From Cyanoderma ruficeps (Eukaryota > Chordata > Aves > Passeriformes > Timaliidae): a DNA stretch of 64,000 bases. The notes under the pieces were generated by a model. The model did no database searches and was not told the origin of the DNA. It worked only from the letters and a program-made list of their open reading frames with translations. Numbering within the stretch: the stretch's first letter is position 1; each line of letters begins with the position of its first letter. Where the stretch lies: the NCBI GenBank assembly GCA_008694505.1, contig VZDJ01001050.1, forward strand, positions 62,001 to 126,000. Reading direction: 5' to 3'. The translations under genes and the position numbers were made by a program. Positions 12,701 through 27,700 of this stretch are shown here, one piece after another.

Positions 12701-15700
12701 ATTAATCTGTAAGAGTCTAGAGAAAGAGAAAAGCAGCATCTGTTATTTTAGCCTGAGAGCAAAATAGAAGTACAGAGAAGAGTAAAAGGAAAAGAAAATG
12801 GATTTGTTAAGTGTAGCATCTGGTTGACTGTTTTACATACCGAGGAAGGGGATGGTAGAGGTCATAGGGCATGATCTGCTTGTATCCATCACTGTTAGGA
12901 ACAATAATGCCAACCCTCTGAGTAGAAGGTACACATAATAAAATAAACACTAAATGATTACATTATACAACTTTTGTACATTACAATATTGTATTACTTT
13001 ACACAGCTTTTTGTATTATAGTACTATAAACAGACAAAACAAGATATTTCACCTAACTTGTCATCCCATTTAAAAAAAAAAGCTCCCATCCTACTTTTTC
13101 TGAGTAATTCAAAGAATAAACCACTGGTTACTACCTTTTTCTAATAAATATATTTTGTTGGACAAAATAACCAATCTATCGCTAGAAGTGACCCAAATAT
13201 TATTTTAACTTATATCGTTATTATCTAGCACCAAAAAGCATGTTTCTATCCTTAATACTTGGAGCTTGGACCCAAAGTCACTGAGGATGATAGGAGAACT
13301 TGTAACTGCTTCAGAGAAGGCTAAATAAAATCCTTATAACTATCATATGGTTGTTTCTGCCCATCATATAAAACCTCTCCTTTTACAGGGGCCAGGATTA
13401 GAAATCTGGGTAATCACAGTGCAAGAATTTAAACCTGCAATTCTTGTTTCTTCACCTTAAACTAATCCAGGCCTGCTTGTTTTTAGTTTTCTTTTTGTTT
13501 GCTTTGTTTTTTTGGTTTTTTTCCCTGGAAGAAAGAAGGAGCCTGAGAACAGATTAACATGTCAAGTTGGATTTTTGTTTTGTCATAACTAGTTGGCTTG
13601 CTTTGCTGTACTGTTATTGGTGTGGTGTTACAATGTAACACCTAAAAGTTATAGAAGGCAATACCACAGATCAAAATTAGGAATTATCTGAAATATTATC
13701 ATGCCAGTTATGTGTGGGATGGATGCCACTTGTCTCATTGGCAACTACAGTGTCCCACTGAATTGCTAGTCTGAAATGTCATATTTTGTCTGCACTGTTT
13801 AGAATTTTGACTCAACATAACATTAATTATGTTGTCCCACAGTTATCAGGCATATCTTTTTAACATAAATCAGATGATCTTGGAGGACCTAATTTATCAC
13901 CTTTGTCAAAGCCACTTGGGTATTTGGATGGGGCAAGTGGACAGAAAAATTGAGGAGCGAATACTAATTGCATTAAAATAAAAAGTGTGTCTCCATCCAA
14001 GTTATGGAGACATGAAACTCAATGTCAAAAATAAAAGTGGTTTTCAGGAGCCTTTTACAGATGAGAGGTGGTAGGTATGCTGCTCTGGATTTCTGCAAGG
14101 GGGATGGAGCAAAGGAGGGGGAAGGGAGAAAGTATTCTTTCACAACACATTTCACTGAAAAGTGCTCTAAGCATTCAAAGGAGTCTCCTCAGGCCAGGCC
14201 TTAAGGGGTCTGTTCTCCTTTTAGTCAACAGGGGTTTTACATGCATAATTTGTCCACGATAGAAGAATGGATCCTATTGTGTCTACACAGCAAGGAGTCA
14301 GCTCCAGGTCAGTGTGCTGGAATTTTCCAGCTAAAGCAATGGAAGCAGCTGGACCCTGGAAGCCTGTGAGAGGGATGAGACAGTTCCCTCTAGGATCAGC
14401 GGCCACTGCAGTCACAGGAACTCTCTGCATGAGTGTGCATATTTGCGTCTTCGAAAAGCTGCTTGTCTCCACAAAAATCTAAAAGTCTAAGAGAGGTTGT
14501 TCTGGGAAACTTTGGAAAAGACAAATGGGTCATTTAGAGGATGGTCAATGAACAACTCTTTTCAGAATTAGTTTGATGGGTAGACATCTGGAGAATGTGG
14601 AGTGATTGTGTATTAATATTTTAAGAAGATGGAAGGGAACTTTTTGTGAGGTTTTTTTTGCCCCTACTTTTGGGAATTTGCTGTTTCCCTGACTCTTCTA
14701 CTACTGCTGTTGAAGTTCCACTCTGAAGCTGTTTGCACTTTCCAGCTCATCAGCTTGCTGACAAGTGGTTGAAACAAAAGGGTAACATACTGAGTTAAAA
14801 ATTGATATAATTACACTATAAAAGCATCTACTGCATAAGAAAGAAGCAGATTTCAAAACATTTCTCATTCATTGCAGTGAAAAGTATTTTCTTTCTAATA
14901 AACATGGTGTTTATGCATAATCCAGGTCTACATGCTTTAGAATGCATTATTTCCAAGACTGTTCAGATAGAAATCACTGTACCATATTCAAACACTGTCA
15001 TGAATATTAAGTAATATGTAAAAAACACTGGGTTAATATTGTAATTGGAAAGGTTTGACCCTCAAAAAAAATTTGCATGCAAAAATTGCATATCTGTGAA
15101 CAGTATTGAGCTCCACAGATTTACTGACAGTCTTTGTGCATATGTGAGGGGCTGCCAAAGGCCCTCATTCTGTGACTTCAAGAAAATGAATCACAGCTAT
15201 ATAGTCATAGCAAAGAAAAAGACCCCCACAATAATACACAATGGTTTAATTTATGATTTTAAACAATTGTCTTGAAGGTGAAACAGAAGAACAGATGGTT
15301 ATGGTATTATTAATGACATCTGCACTTTTCTAGCCAGTCTTCTGTGAGGTTTTTTGTATGTGTTCCATTAAAAAAACCCTAAGACTAAGTTAACACTTCA
15401 AAAAAGTCTTAAGAGATTCCTTTGGTGTATTCTTACTTTTCGATGGGACAAAGTGGTTTAAATTCCATGAATCTATCAGTCCATCATACTGCTATAAACA
15501 AGATGGAAGAGATGTACTTTATGGGGTTTATTTACTGCACATTACCCAGAAAATGCAAAGGAGATGGTGTGCTAAATAAGCAGAGGAAATAACAATTCCT
15601 TCACTGAAGTATGTGCAAGTAGCTAACAGGACTCATTCACAAGACATCAAGAGATTTGGCAGGAGCAGGAGCACAAAGCAAATTATTTTGCAGAGCTGTT

Positions 15701-18700
15701 CTGTCTCATATGTCTGCAATATCCCATGCTTTTCGAACCAACAAGTCCTGTCATATATTCTGCACATTGTTGTTTTTTTCCTCCTGAGAGCTGGCAGTCT
15801 CAACACAGTGGATCTTCCAAGGCACATGTATGGTTGGAATGGAAGCTGTACATGCCAGAGGCAAGAGTGTTGCAACTGGATCTGCCATCTCTGCAAACAT
15901 TCAGCCTTCCTCTGGGATGAGTATCCACAGCTGGATTCCTTGGAAGACATGTTTGGTCAGCCCCCCAGTTGCTCCTTTTCCCCCTTAACCTGATTTAGCA
16001 CAGATGACAAGCTCAAGTGCCTTTCTCCTCTACCTCCCTGATGACTGTCTTTTTGACAAGATCAGCCCTTCCCAGCTCTCTCTTCTGCATGCTGATGAGT
16101 CTCAGGTTGGACCCTGTTGAGCCAAGCAGGGGCATGGGTGCTAGAACTGAGAGAGGAGCCAGCAGAGAGAAAGGACATCTGCTCCCAAGGTGCCTCAAGG
16201 CGGTGTGACCTGCATGGGGACAACTTGCCACTCCCATGCTGGTGTCCTGCACTTTTGCTGTGCAACTGCCCAGGCTCTGCAGGATGGTCACACACCTCTG
16301 GCTCACAGTCTTCACTTCTTGTGAGGGCTTTGTTTTGCCAGGGTTGTCCCACTCCCAGTTGCAGGGCTGCCCATGCTCCTGGGTGGCTGCGCCCATTGCA
16401 CTTCTTTGTGGATGCAGACTCACACACTAAGATTTAAGCCTTCACTGAAATCTGTCAGACCTGAAAGTAAATGATCTGCATGACAGGGACTGTGCCATCT
16501 AAGCAATGGAATATATTTAAGACATTATTAGCAGTGAACAAATCATAATGAAAAGTTAAAGCAGGTTGGGCTGGCTGTGCAAGAAGACATGAAAGCACTC
16601 ACCAGAAAAGACACTGGTTTAGCATCCAAGCCAGCATCTCTGTGAAAGCCATGATTATCACTAGACAGACAACAATCTTGTGTGAAAGACTGTACTTTAA
16701 CACTTCAAATCCTGACACTAATGTGGTGTGCAATACTGCACTTCAGCAATCTCTGAAGATGCCACACTGACATTATCTCCTTGTGCTACAAGAACACGTT
16801 TTGTGTGGAGAAACAGTTAATGAGACCCTCAAAGAGATGGTATCTGTTAATGCTTCCATGTATTATTCTGTGAATCTATTATTTTTTCCCTTCAGAGCTG
16901 GGGTAGATGACAGTAACACCACAGGTACAGGCAACACTGGTTTCAGTGCCTACTTTTACAGGCAATGAAAATGTCATTCTCAGTTATGCTACCAGTATGA
17001 GTTACCTTGCTGGTTTCTGGATGCTATCAATGTGAATCTTGAAAAACTGCCATGTATGTTTTATTTCTATGTCCTTTTTATATGCTCTTAGTACTTTACA
17101 GATTGGCAAAAGCCAATGTCTCCTGCTTAAACATTTAAAATGGCATGTCAGTGGATACTTTAAAACTTACTTATGAATGAAAAACACTATTAAGCCATTG
17201 TTTTGTGTCAGCCTCCAAAAAAACCTCTTGCTTTAAACAGAATGTCTGTTTAGCATTACAGTATCTTGCCTTTATAAAAAATGTCTTGTTTATGAGGCAG
17301 AGATTTTAAATTCTGAGTAACATATGTTTTAATTATCATTGCCATAGACTGCTGAAAAAAATCTCTTCACAGTGCTCAAAAGAGATGTTTCCAGTCAAAA
17401 GCAGAAAAAGTAACTCCTTCCAGTTACGCGAATGTAATGCTTCTAAACATCTGCTTTTTAAATCCAGTTCAATATTTTATGGTAGTTTGGATGAGCAGTG
17501 TTTGATACAAAGAGGGAATGAGCTGATAAGTAGTTAAAACTACAAAGTGTTAACAGCTGAATATCCAGTGAAAATCTCTGTAAATGACCATTTACTTGCT
17601 GCAGTTTTGGTTCTTCTAGGACTTAAAATAAGACTAATTTTACTGTAACTTCATATTGGGCAGACAGATACTTGTATTTGATGCTCATAGCAGTACATGA
17701 TACATTTTCCTACCTTACAGCTGGTTATCAGAAGCATCCTTGCATCTCCTTTCTGCCTTTCTTTCTGCGTTTCATTAATACGTATTGTCCACTTAGACCT
17801 GAATTTGCTCTGCTATTCACATCTTTCACGTGCTTGACAAGTGCTTCCTGGCCCACCCTCCCTGCCCATTCTGACAAAGTTATTTTCTGGATTAATTTAG
17901 ATTACTTTCACTCTGTTCAAAAATTCAAGTTTCCAACTACTTGTGTTGAGAAGAAATGTATCTCTTTAAGCATTAGAATTATCTGCTGCTCATCTTTATC
18001 CTGCTCTTGAGTTCAGGTGACCCTGATTATCATTACAAGAACATTGCCATTGCTACCATCTCCTTTTCCATCTACAACTCCCCTTTCACATTGCCAATAA
18101 TATTATGGACTTCTCAAAACTTAGAATCACTCTGAATGGTCATAACATCCTGGTGTCTTTTGAATGCTTTTACTTGTATTTCAGTGGTCTTGTTAGGTTA
18201 GCTGAAAATTAACAACTAAAAGCCATAATTTTATTAAAATTGAAATTTAATTTTAAGTTTCTTTTTGGTAATGCCCACCTCTGCCACCACCCAGTATGGA
18301 TATTTAAGTGAGAATGCTAAAAGAAAAACTTTGGCAAGCAGGAAGAGGAGTTCGCAATTTTGCTGGAGGATTCCAATAATAGTGCATATCTCAGAGTTCT
18401 TTCAGGTCTCTGGATGCTGAAAGCCTTTCTGGAATGAGAGATTTTCCCCCAGTCTCTCCGAAGGTATAAACATTATTTCTAGTGGCAGGCTTACAGATAA
18501 AACTCTAGGCAAACTCCAGGAACCAAAGTATTATAAAAACCACTTCATACTAGAGGCATGCTAATATGAAATTTTTTAGACAGCTGTTTTATGAATTTAG
18601 AATCTTTGCTGAAACTGCTTTTAGAAATCTTTATACGACATTGAAATCTCTTGGTAAAAATGGATAGAACTTTTGTGACTCAGAAACTTCCACATTAATA

Positions 18701-21700
18701 TGTAGAACCAATAGACAAAAATATATGGGAGATTGGTAAAAATGCAGAGTGGCATGGCTGAGAATGCCACCTTTTAGGTGGCTGAAGATGAAATCTAGAA
18801 ACACTGACAATATCCTGGTGAGCAAGTGAATGATGAGTGGGGCAGCAGCCTTTTTCACATTTGTCCAAATTGCTTTTTGGGGAGAAACCTTGGAATTATG
18901 AAGCAAATTTATCTTCTGCTTATAGCACCTTAGAATTGTCTTAAGTAAGTGTTTAGCACACCAAGTTAAGTCGAATACGAATAAAACTTTTCTGGAAGCA
19001 GGAAAAAAACTTCCATTTTTTAAAAATTAAAATATACCAGAAAGAAGGATAAAGATGAAAGCTAAAAATACCTTCCAATCTGTGAAATTTAGGTGGGGAA
19101 AAGATTTTCATTTAATTAAATAGGAGAAATACTAATTTTGGATTTTGTCACATAGAAGGGGAGCAGACTAGACTGAACTGGCTGCTGTTTACATCGGTAG
19201 ATAATACACATATAGACTTATTTTTGCCAGTAAAAGCAGACTGCTGTAAAATCATAATGGACTGTAAACAAACAGATCTTTCCTTTTTACTTTGTAAGGA
19301 TGAGCTGGATCCAAAACAGGTTTGATAAGAGAGGCTGAATAGAGCATTGATATGTAGGGATTAAAAGGCTCCCAGTGTCATCATGTATCATGTATTCTGT
19401 GAGACAGGAATTACTGGTCTGACTTGGATGAACAGTTTATGTGCCTGCCTCTACTTAACCTGGAAAATGAGTATGTATAATTATATGTGTTTGTTAAAAA
19501 ACCACCCACATACTTTCCCATGTTTATTGAGCAACCATCCTCAGTCAGGGGGATACACTGCCCCACAGGTTTCTTAATTATCCTTTTACTTATTAGGACA
19601 TCTTTTTTCTTTGAGGACCTCCACCAATCTGAAGTGATACAGCAACATTTTAGGTGACGCTTGCTTGAACTTGCTTTAGCAAACTTGGAAAGAAACTAGC
19701 CGGGCAGGAAAGGAGTTGGTGATAAAAAGGCCTTAGGGCATCCTTATACTGCCTGATGGGCTATGCTTAACCATCTTTTAGCAAAGCATATTAAGAGGAC
19801 CAAAATATTTAGATTGCACAAATAAACGCTTGCTGCTTATTGAGTGGCTGCAGATGGACTCCCATTGAAGTTCAGGGCAATCAGTGCAACAAAGGATTGG
19901 TCTTTTTTGTGGTTTTCTTTCTTCTCTAATACATGAAAAATCTGACTATCTGATCTTACTATTTTTACTATTAACCTTCTGAGGAAGAATGCACAGGAAG
20001 TTCCATCTTTATACAAGGAAGAATGTCTTTACTGTGTAGTGCCAGTGAACTGGCACAGATTGCCCAGAGAGGGTGTGGAGTTTGTCTCACTGAGGATATT
20101 CAAGAACCATCAGGACATGATCCTGTGCCATGTGCTCTGGGGCGACCCTGCTTGAGCAGGGAGGTTTAACCAGACCCCCTGTGGTCCCTTCCAACCTGAC
20201 CCATTCTGTGATTCTGTGGGGCAGCAGAGATGAGACTTTCATGCAGGGCCAAAGGACATTTTAACTCATTACATTTTACAGGTTGCCATAAATGCAAGTA
20301 GGCTTTTTATTAAGAAAAAAAAATTAAAATCCCATAAAATAGTTCATCTAATTGTGATGACAATAATTTTCACACAAAAAGATTTTTTTTTTTCATCTCA
20401 CTAACACTTAAGAGACATGTATTGATCATGGGGCTAGTATCATGGACAATTTGTTTTCTCATAATTGGTAACATTAATGAGGCAAAATACATTCTGAGGG
20501 GAAGAAACAACCATTTCTAAATCAGTCTTTGCTATGTGAAGGTGCTAAATGGAAGTGTTCTATACAGTGCATTCTTAGGATGAGAGAGAGATTGAATTAT
20601 GTAGGATAAATGACACTGTGAGAAATAGCAACAGAATATTTTCCTGTTTTATTTTACTCCTTTAGAGCTCAGTCTATTTTAAAGTAGAAGCTAACCGACC
20701 TTGCAGGACAAGGATCCAGATTACACTCTTGAAGCTTTGGCTTTGGCTTGATATTTTCAGGATAATAGTGACAGTATTGATCTGCTACTACCCGGTTGCT
20801 TCTCAGATCAAAGCATTCAGCAGATGTCAGCTGATAACCTGCAATACACAGAGGAATAAATAATGTGAGATGTGATGTTCTTCCTGTCTGGCTCTGAAAT
20901 GTATCTAAGTTCTGGTTTGGAAAAAGAAAACTAATTTCAGCTTGCTTCAGTGCTTTTGGACATAACAACTGTTGTTTCACAGGCCAGATTGAAAACAGTA
21001 GTGTAAACCATATGTAGTAGGAAACAAAAGATAACCAGTATGGTCAAACAAAAATTCAGAAGGCTAGAAAAAAACAAAGAAAAACCCAAAGGCTGATGTT
21101 TCTTAGTGACCAAGAATTCTGCCCTTAGTTACAGCTAAATTGTAGCATTAAATACAGACATGTAGATATCAAGAGGTATTTTATCTACAGAGTCTGGAAC
21201 AATGCTGAAAATCTACAGGCTAGTACCACATTGCTAAATCCCTCCCTTCATTTAGTTGTAGCTACTTAAATTTTTAGATTTTGCCCATTTTTAAAGTCCT
21301 AAACTTGGGGCAGCAGTTGGGACAGGTCATGTATGCAGATGACAGCTTCTGAAATACAGTGGTATTTACCTCCACCACAGGATGCTGAACAAGGGAAAAA
21401 ATCAGTTTCCCTCCATCTGTGAATGATAGGCTGGTAGAAGATGAACTGGACTGAACTGTCAGCAGCACCAGCATAATGGATCTGAAAAAGAGATTATGTC
21501 AAAGAGTGAACCTAACATGAATTCTGGGAAGAAGTATTCCACCACAAGCATCTTGCAGATTGGACACACCCTGAAGCTTCATAAAACACCACCAGATATA
21601 CATACTTTGCAACAGGAAAACTAAATACAAAAACAAAGAATTGACCGGTGGAAAATCTTAGGCTCAAAACACAGTCAAATAAATTTCTGGGTATAACCAG

Positions 21701-24700
21701 TGACCATTTTGAGACCACACTCTGAAATAATGAATGCCTGGCAAATATGACTAGTGCTACTGAATGATCTTATAGGGACAGAGGATAGGGACAGATGTTT
21801 AATGAATCAGAAAATAACCTTCCACTACCTACTGTCCCTGACACATGGACATAGATTTTAGACCTTTAATGTTTCCCAAAAAGCAGTTATAATACATTTG
21901 ATGGTATAGATTAAAACATGGGAGGCTGCACTGTGAAAAATAATAAACAGAATAAAAATTTAATTCACCATTTTTTCCTGAGGTGAGGTCATTCTCCACT
22001 GTGGCATTGTTATTATTATTTGTTTTTCTGCTTACTTTATTTTTCTTGAAAAATGCTTGTTCCAGTCATAGGCATGGAATCCTGGCTGGGGCTAAGTTCA
22101 TGTCTGCAAAACTCTTTAGAGCCTACAAGCCACCTGAGCTTAAAAGCTAGCATGCTTTCAGTACTAGATGTGCTGAATGGATGTCCCACACAAACAAGAG
22201 TTTGTAGTGCAAGGACTGCAATACAAGAGACACTGGTAAAGCAGCACAACTTGCACCTGGCCTGGTAAAAAATATCCTTCCTGTTTGGTATCTGTGCTGA
22301 TTAATTCAATTATGAGAACTTCAAAATCTCAGCAGGTTATCCCTTGTCCTTACCTCTATGCCTCTGCATGAACAGGTGGCAAGGGAAGAACAAAAATCAG
22401 CTACTAAAACCGTCTCCTACTTGATGACTTGACCTAGGACACAGTGTTTCAGTGCTGCTTGAGCATCTCTGCATCAGTGGCATGATGCTATCACAGTAGA
22501 GAAAACTGCAAATCACAAGTAGAAAAGATGGATCCTTCTTCAAGACACTGCTGCTCTCTGGAGCAATCCTCCCCCCCTTTTTCAGACAGCTTAAACTGTT
22601 TAACCACAGCCTCCTTTCCTTTTTTTTTTTCTCTCAGGTTTCAAATGTGCCGCCTACTTTTGGAAACACCATTTTCCCCTTACTCTTCTCTCTTTCCAAA
22701 CACCAAGAGACACTGTCAAAGAATGGTCTGTGAAACAGAAGTAAAAATATGACAAATTGAGATGAACTTTGTAACTTGGGTTGTTAATTTTGTTTTCCCC
22801 TGTAGATGGACAGCGACATAATTAAAAATCAAGATATATCTTGAAGAGCAGGAGGAGGGAAAAATATTGATGTGTGTATGAGGTCTGGTCCACTGAGACT
22901 AAGGCTGCCCTTTTCTAATCAGTGATGTCAATTCTCAAAAGGAAAAAAAAACCCAAACCAGCTGTAGCAATACAACTGCTTCAGCAAACGGGAGGCCTTT
23001 TCACAGATCAACGTCATTTGAATGTGTGTGTTAGAAACAGGATACCTGATTCCTTGTGCGGGGATGGTGCATTAATTACACACTTCAGAAGGGTCTTTCC
23101 AGGCTCATGAAAGCCTCAGGCACTCCTGGGAAAAATGTACTCTTGTGCTGGAAGCCATCTGGGGAGGTCTCTGATCTCAATGTGCAGGAAAGGCATTCTC
23201 TGGGGAGAATTCTGCTTTTACTCTTTGTTTTTTAAGGATCATCAGTGATTCCTAAACTCAGATCTACTCAGCAGTATGGCCTCCAGTGAATCATGAAGAA
23301 CAGACCAAGAGCTCACATGTGGGCTACTATGAAATGAAGTGGAGAAAAAAAGAGTTTACATTGAAAAAAAAATCAGAAAGAAAGAAGAGTTCCTCTCTCT
23401 CTGCAGACTATTCCTGTATGTCTGGAGTTATCTGTCTGTTTTGACACAGAGAAAAGACAGATGTACCCCATCTTTTCCAGCTTAATGTGGAAGTTACTCA
23501 TACAGTCATGATAACAACATAGATGAGAAAGAATTAGAATGAGCCACCGTCATAAGATCAAATTAAACAAAACAAGCAAATAAAAGAAGCATACACAATA
23601 ATGTGTATTTTTAAGGAGTATTGTAAGCAGAAGAGGAACAATAAACAGTGATTTCACATAGCAAAAACTTATAATAATTGATTTTGTTTGACTGTGTGGT
23701 AAAGCGAAGATCTTTATCTAGGAAAAAACATCACTGGCTACTCAAGCCCTGAAAAAGTCAGAGTGAGACTTAATAGCTAAATGCTGTAAGAAATGTCATG
23801 ATTTGACTGCACAGGGCCAACTCCCACACATTGAAATGCTCAGCTCTGCAGTATGATGAAATTTTTTTACCTTTGCAGTATTAGCAACACCCTTGTAGCT
23901 ATGAGAAATGCCAAAGATCTAAATAGAGATGGCCATCACCTGAGAATCTCAAGCTAGTCCTCTAACAGTGAGTTTTGCACACTTAGGCAACTGAACTAGA
24001 AAAAAAGGCAATTGATCATTATATTTGCAAATAAAATCCTATCTAAATTTATTAATAGCTGAAGTCAGAATTACCCAGATCTTGCAGAGCACTCATCCTT
24101 GCATGTGTGCATGGCAACTCCCCAGATATGGTCCTTGACTTCCTTTAACTTTCAGGCGAATTTGGAGCATTCCTTCCTAACATCAGAGCAGCCCTTACCC
24201 CTTTCAAGAATCACAGAATAAACCAGGCTTGAAAAGATGTTTGAGATGATCAGTTCCAACCTATGACCTAACACCACTTCATCAACTAAACCATGGCACT
24301 GACTGCCATGCCCAGTCTTTTTTTGAATATCTCCACACACAGTAACTCCACCACCTTCCTGGGTAGACAGTTCCAAGGCACAATCACTCTTTTAGTGAAG
24401 AACTTTTTCCTAAGGTGTAGCCTAAACTTCCCCTGGCATAACTTAAGACTGTGTCCTTTCTCTCTCTCACTACTTGCCTGGGAGAAGAGACCAAGCCCCA
24501 CCTGGCTACATCCTCCTGTCTGGCAACCCCAGTTTCTCAGCTGTCCTTCATAGGGCTTGGCTTCCAGACACTTCACCAGCCTCGTTGCTCTTTGGACATA
24601 TTCAAGCATCTCAACATCCTTCCTAAACTGAGGGACCCAGAACTGGACACAGCACTCAAGGTGTGGCCTCACCAGTGCCCAGGACAGGAGAAGAATGACC

Positions 24701-27700
24701 TCCCTGCTCCTGCTGTCCACACCATTACTGATACAGGTCAGGATGGCATTAGCTTTCTTGGCAACCTGAGCACACTGCTGGCTTGTGTTCAGCTGGCTGT
24801 TGTCCCTAAGAATAACACCAGTCATTTAAGGATCTGGTTAAAACTATAGTCCTCAGAATATCCACTGTCTAGCCTACAGTCACTATCAACAGAGATATCT
24901 TTTTTCTCTGTTGAAAGACCTTGGGAAAAAAATAATCTCTTTTAGACTGTTTTTATACTGATTTTGTTAATGACTGCCTAGGATGATGCAAGAGAAGCAC
25001 AAGCTGTTGCTCAGGTGAAGTTTGGAGTTGACAAAATGCAGATTTGATTTGGGAGGTGTTACAGAAAGTCGAAAGGAAACAAGAAAATAAAAATTTCAAC
25101 ACAAAAGGTGTGTAATCTTTATGAGATATTCTGATCTGCTCTATGAACAAGTGACTGCAACATCTGAGTTCACCTTTGCACTTTGTTGGTTTTTCCAACA
25201 GCTCCAAAATTTGATTAGTTCACACAAAACCAAACAAGTAACGTTCCCAAAAGCCCAGCCATTTCTTGCTTGGTTTTGGCAGTGTACACCTGAACCCTTT
25301 CTTTTTGTTCACTGAAGAGTATATTTGCAGTCATATGGTGATGACTGCTGTCATTATATGGTCATCTGTAGACCCCATCTGACAGTACTGCTTCATCCTG
25401 CTCAGAGGAGAGCAGATGTGGAACATGAAGTGACTACCCCAAGATTCTCTGTTTAGGGTCTGAATGTACACTAACAACAGAGGAGAGGTTTTAGCACAGA
25501 CAAGTGAACAAATATGACACTGGCAACAGAGCAGATCAGGAGCAGCTCTTGTGTATGTGAGTTCCAAAACGGGAACAGAGAACGGGCATTATTATTTTGT
25601 ACCTCGGAATCATCATGACTGGTGACATCATGAGTCATTGAGTGGCTGATTATAAGAACACTGAGCAATTGCATTCCTTGCATTCGTGAGTCATGCAGGA
25701 ACTGGGCGAGTCTTCTTCAGTAGTGGGCTGATTAAAAGAGGAGCGCGGTGACCCAGAGCATGGCAATCAGGAGTGGGCAAATGGGCATGGCACATCTCTA
25801 AGGGCGTGGCACATCTCGAAGGGTGTGGCATATCTCAAAGGGTGTGGCACATCTTGAAGGGTGTGGCACGGCTCTGAGGGTGTGACACTACAGTTTGGGC
25901 AGGCAGGGCAAGCAGGCAGGGTTGCAGGTTTTCTTGCTAGTAAGGTTTGCTGTGTGTTGTTTGTTGTGTTTCTGTTGGCTGGTTGGTTTTGGAGTTTCTG
26001 TCAGTAATGGTTTTTGCATGATCAAAAACTGCAGTTAGTACAAGTGCATGTGACCAAATGGAACCCTTGAAAAAGGATGCATCTGTACAGACCCATTCCT
26101 GTGCCGAGGGTTTGAGAGGTTTCAGGGGGAGCTGCAGAGGAAACCTGCCTGTGGTGTGAACAGGTGAATGATCTTTTGCTGGTGGCTGAGCTTAGGGAGG
26201 AAGTTGACAGACTGAGTATCAGGGAAGGTGAAAGGGAAATAGATTGGTGGAGCTCAGCTCTTCCATCCTTGAGGGAAGCCCACCAGGAGTCAGAGGACTC
26301 CTCTGCCTCCCACTGTCAGGCAATAGGAAGACACCTGGTAGATGATGGGAACTGGAAATGGGTCCTTACTTGGGGAGATAGTAATAAAATTCCTCCCAAC
26401 CCCCATCACCTGCCCAGGTGACTTCAGAATAGGCACGAGGCCCTGGATCTAGACAGTTAGCCAGATGACAGAGAAGAAAATTATCTGCCCAGTGAGCCTC
26501 CCAATTGTGATTCATCTGTAAGATGGATCACCACCTCTAACATCAAAAAGAAAAGAAGGGTAGTTGTGATGGGTTACTCCCTTCTGAGGGGAGCAGAAGG
26601 CCTCATATGTCAACTAGACGCATCCCACAGAGAGGTCTGCTGCCTCCCTGGGGCCTGGGTATGGGATATCACTGAGAGACTTCCTGGGCTGATTCAGCCC
26701 TCTGATTATTACCCACTGCTGATACTCCAGGCTGGCAGTGATAAGATTGAAAAGAAGAGCATCAGGGCAATTAAAAGGGATTTTAGGGCACTGGGACCCG
26801 TGGTTGATAGGACAGGGGTACAGGTAGTCTTTTCCTCAGTCCCTTTGGTGGCTGAGAAAAATGGTGAAAGGAATAGGAGAGCTCACATTAGCAACTAGTG
26901 GCTCAAGGGTGGATATCATCAGCAGAATTTTGGATTCTTTGATTATGGGGCAACTTTTACAGCACCTGGCCTGGTGAAACCAGATGGGCTCCATCTCTCT
27001 GTTAAGGGTAGAAGGTTTTTAGCTCATGAACTAGCAGAACTTGTTGAGAGGGCTTTAAACTAGGTTTGAAGGGGGAAGGAGATGCAGCTGGGCTGTCTGG
27101 AAATAGGCCCTCAGGTGATAAGCCTGAGGTAGTGGTGAAATCAGCAGCCCAGCTGAGGTGCATGTACACCAATGCACGCAGCATGGGTAACAAACAAGAA
27201 GAGCTGGAGGCCATGGGGCACCAGCAAAGCTGTGATGTAGTCACCATCATGAAAATGTGGTGGGATGACTCACATGGCTGGAGCACTACACTGGATGAAT
27301 ACAAGCTCTTCAGGAGAGATAGGAAAGGGACAAGACATGGAGGGGTGGCTCTTCATAATAGGGAGGCTATTGATGCTATGGGTATTGAAGCTAATGAAAT
27401 TGAATGCCTATGGGTAAGAATTAAGGGGAAGGCCAAGAAGGCTGACATCCTACTGGGAGTCTGTTATCATCCACCCAACCAGGAAGTAGAGGTGGACAAC
27501 TTATTCTATAAGCAGCTGGAGAATATTTCAGGATCATCAGCCTTGTTCTTGTAGGCAATTTCAACCTGCCAGACATCTGCTGGGAACTTAATATAGCAGA
27601 AAGAAGGCAATCCAGGGAGTTTTTAGTGTGTGTGGAGGACAACTTTTTGTTGCAGCTGGTGAGTGAGCCCACCAGAAGAGGAAATATGTTAGATCTGTTG

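Noticed and set aside
24286..24825. A 179-codon minus-strand frame that could look like a host gene
   Set aside because: Its wording is the C-terminal part of CR1 reverse transcriptase and it sits inside a CR1 tail.
25783..25896. Regularly repeated units that could suggest a CRISPR array
   Set aside because: The 19-bp units are directly adjacent with no spacers, and the host is a vertebrate.
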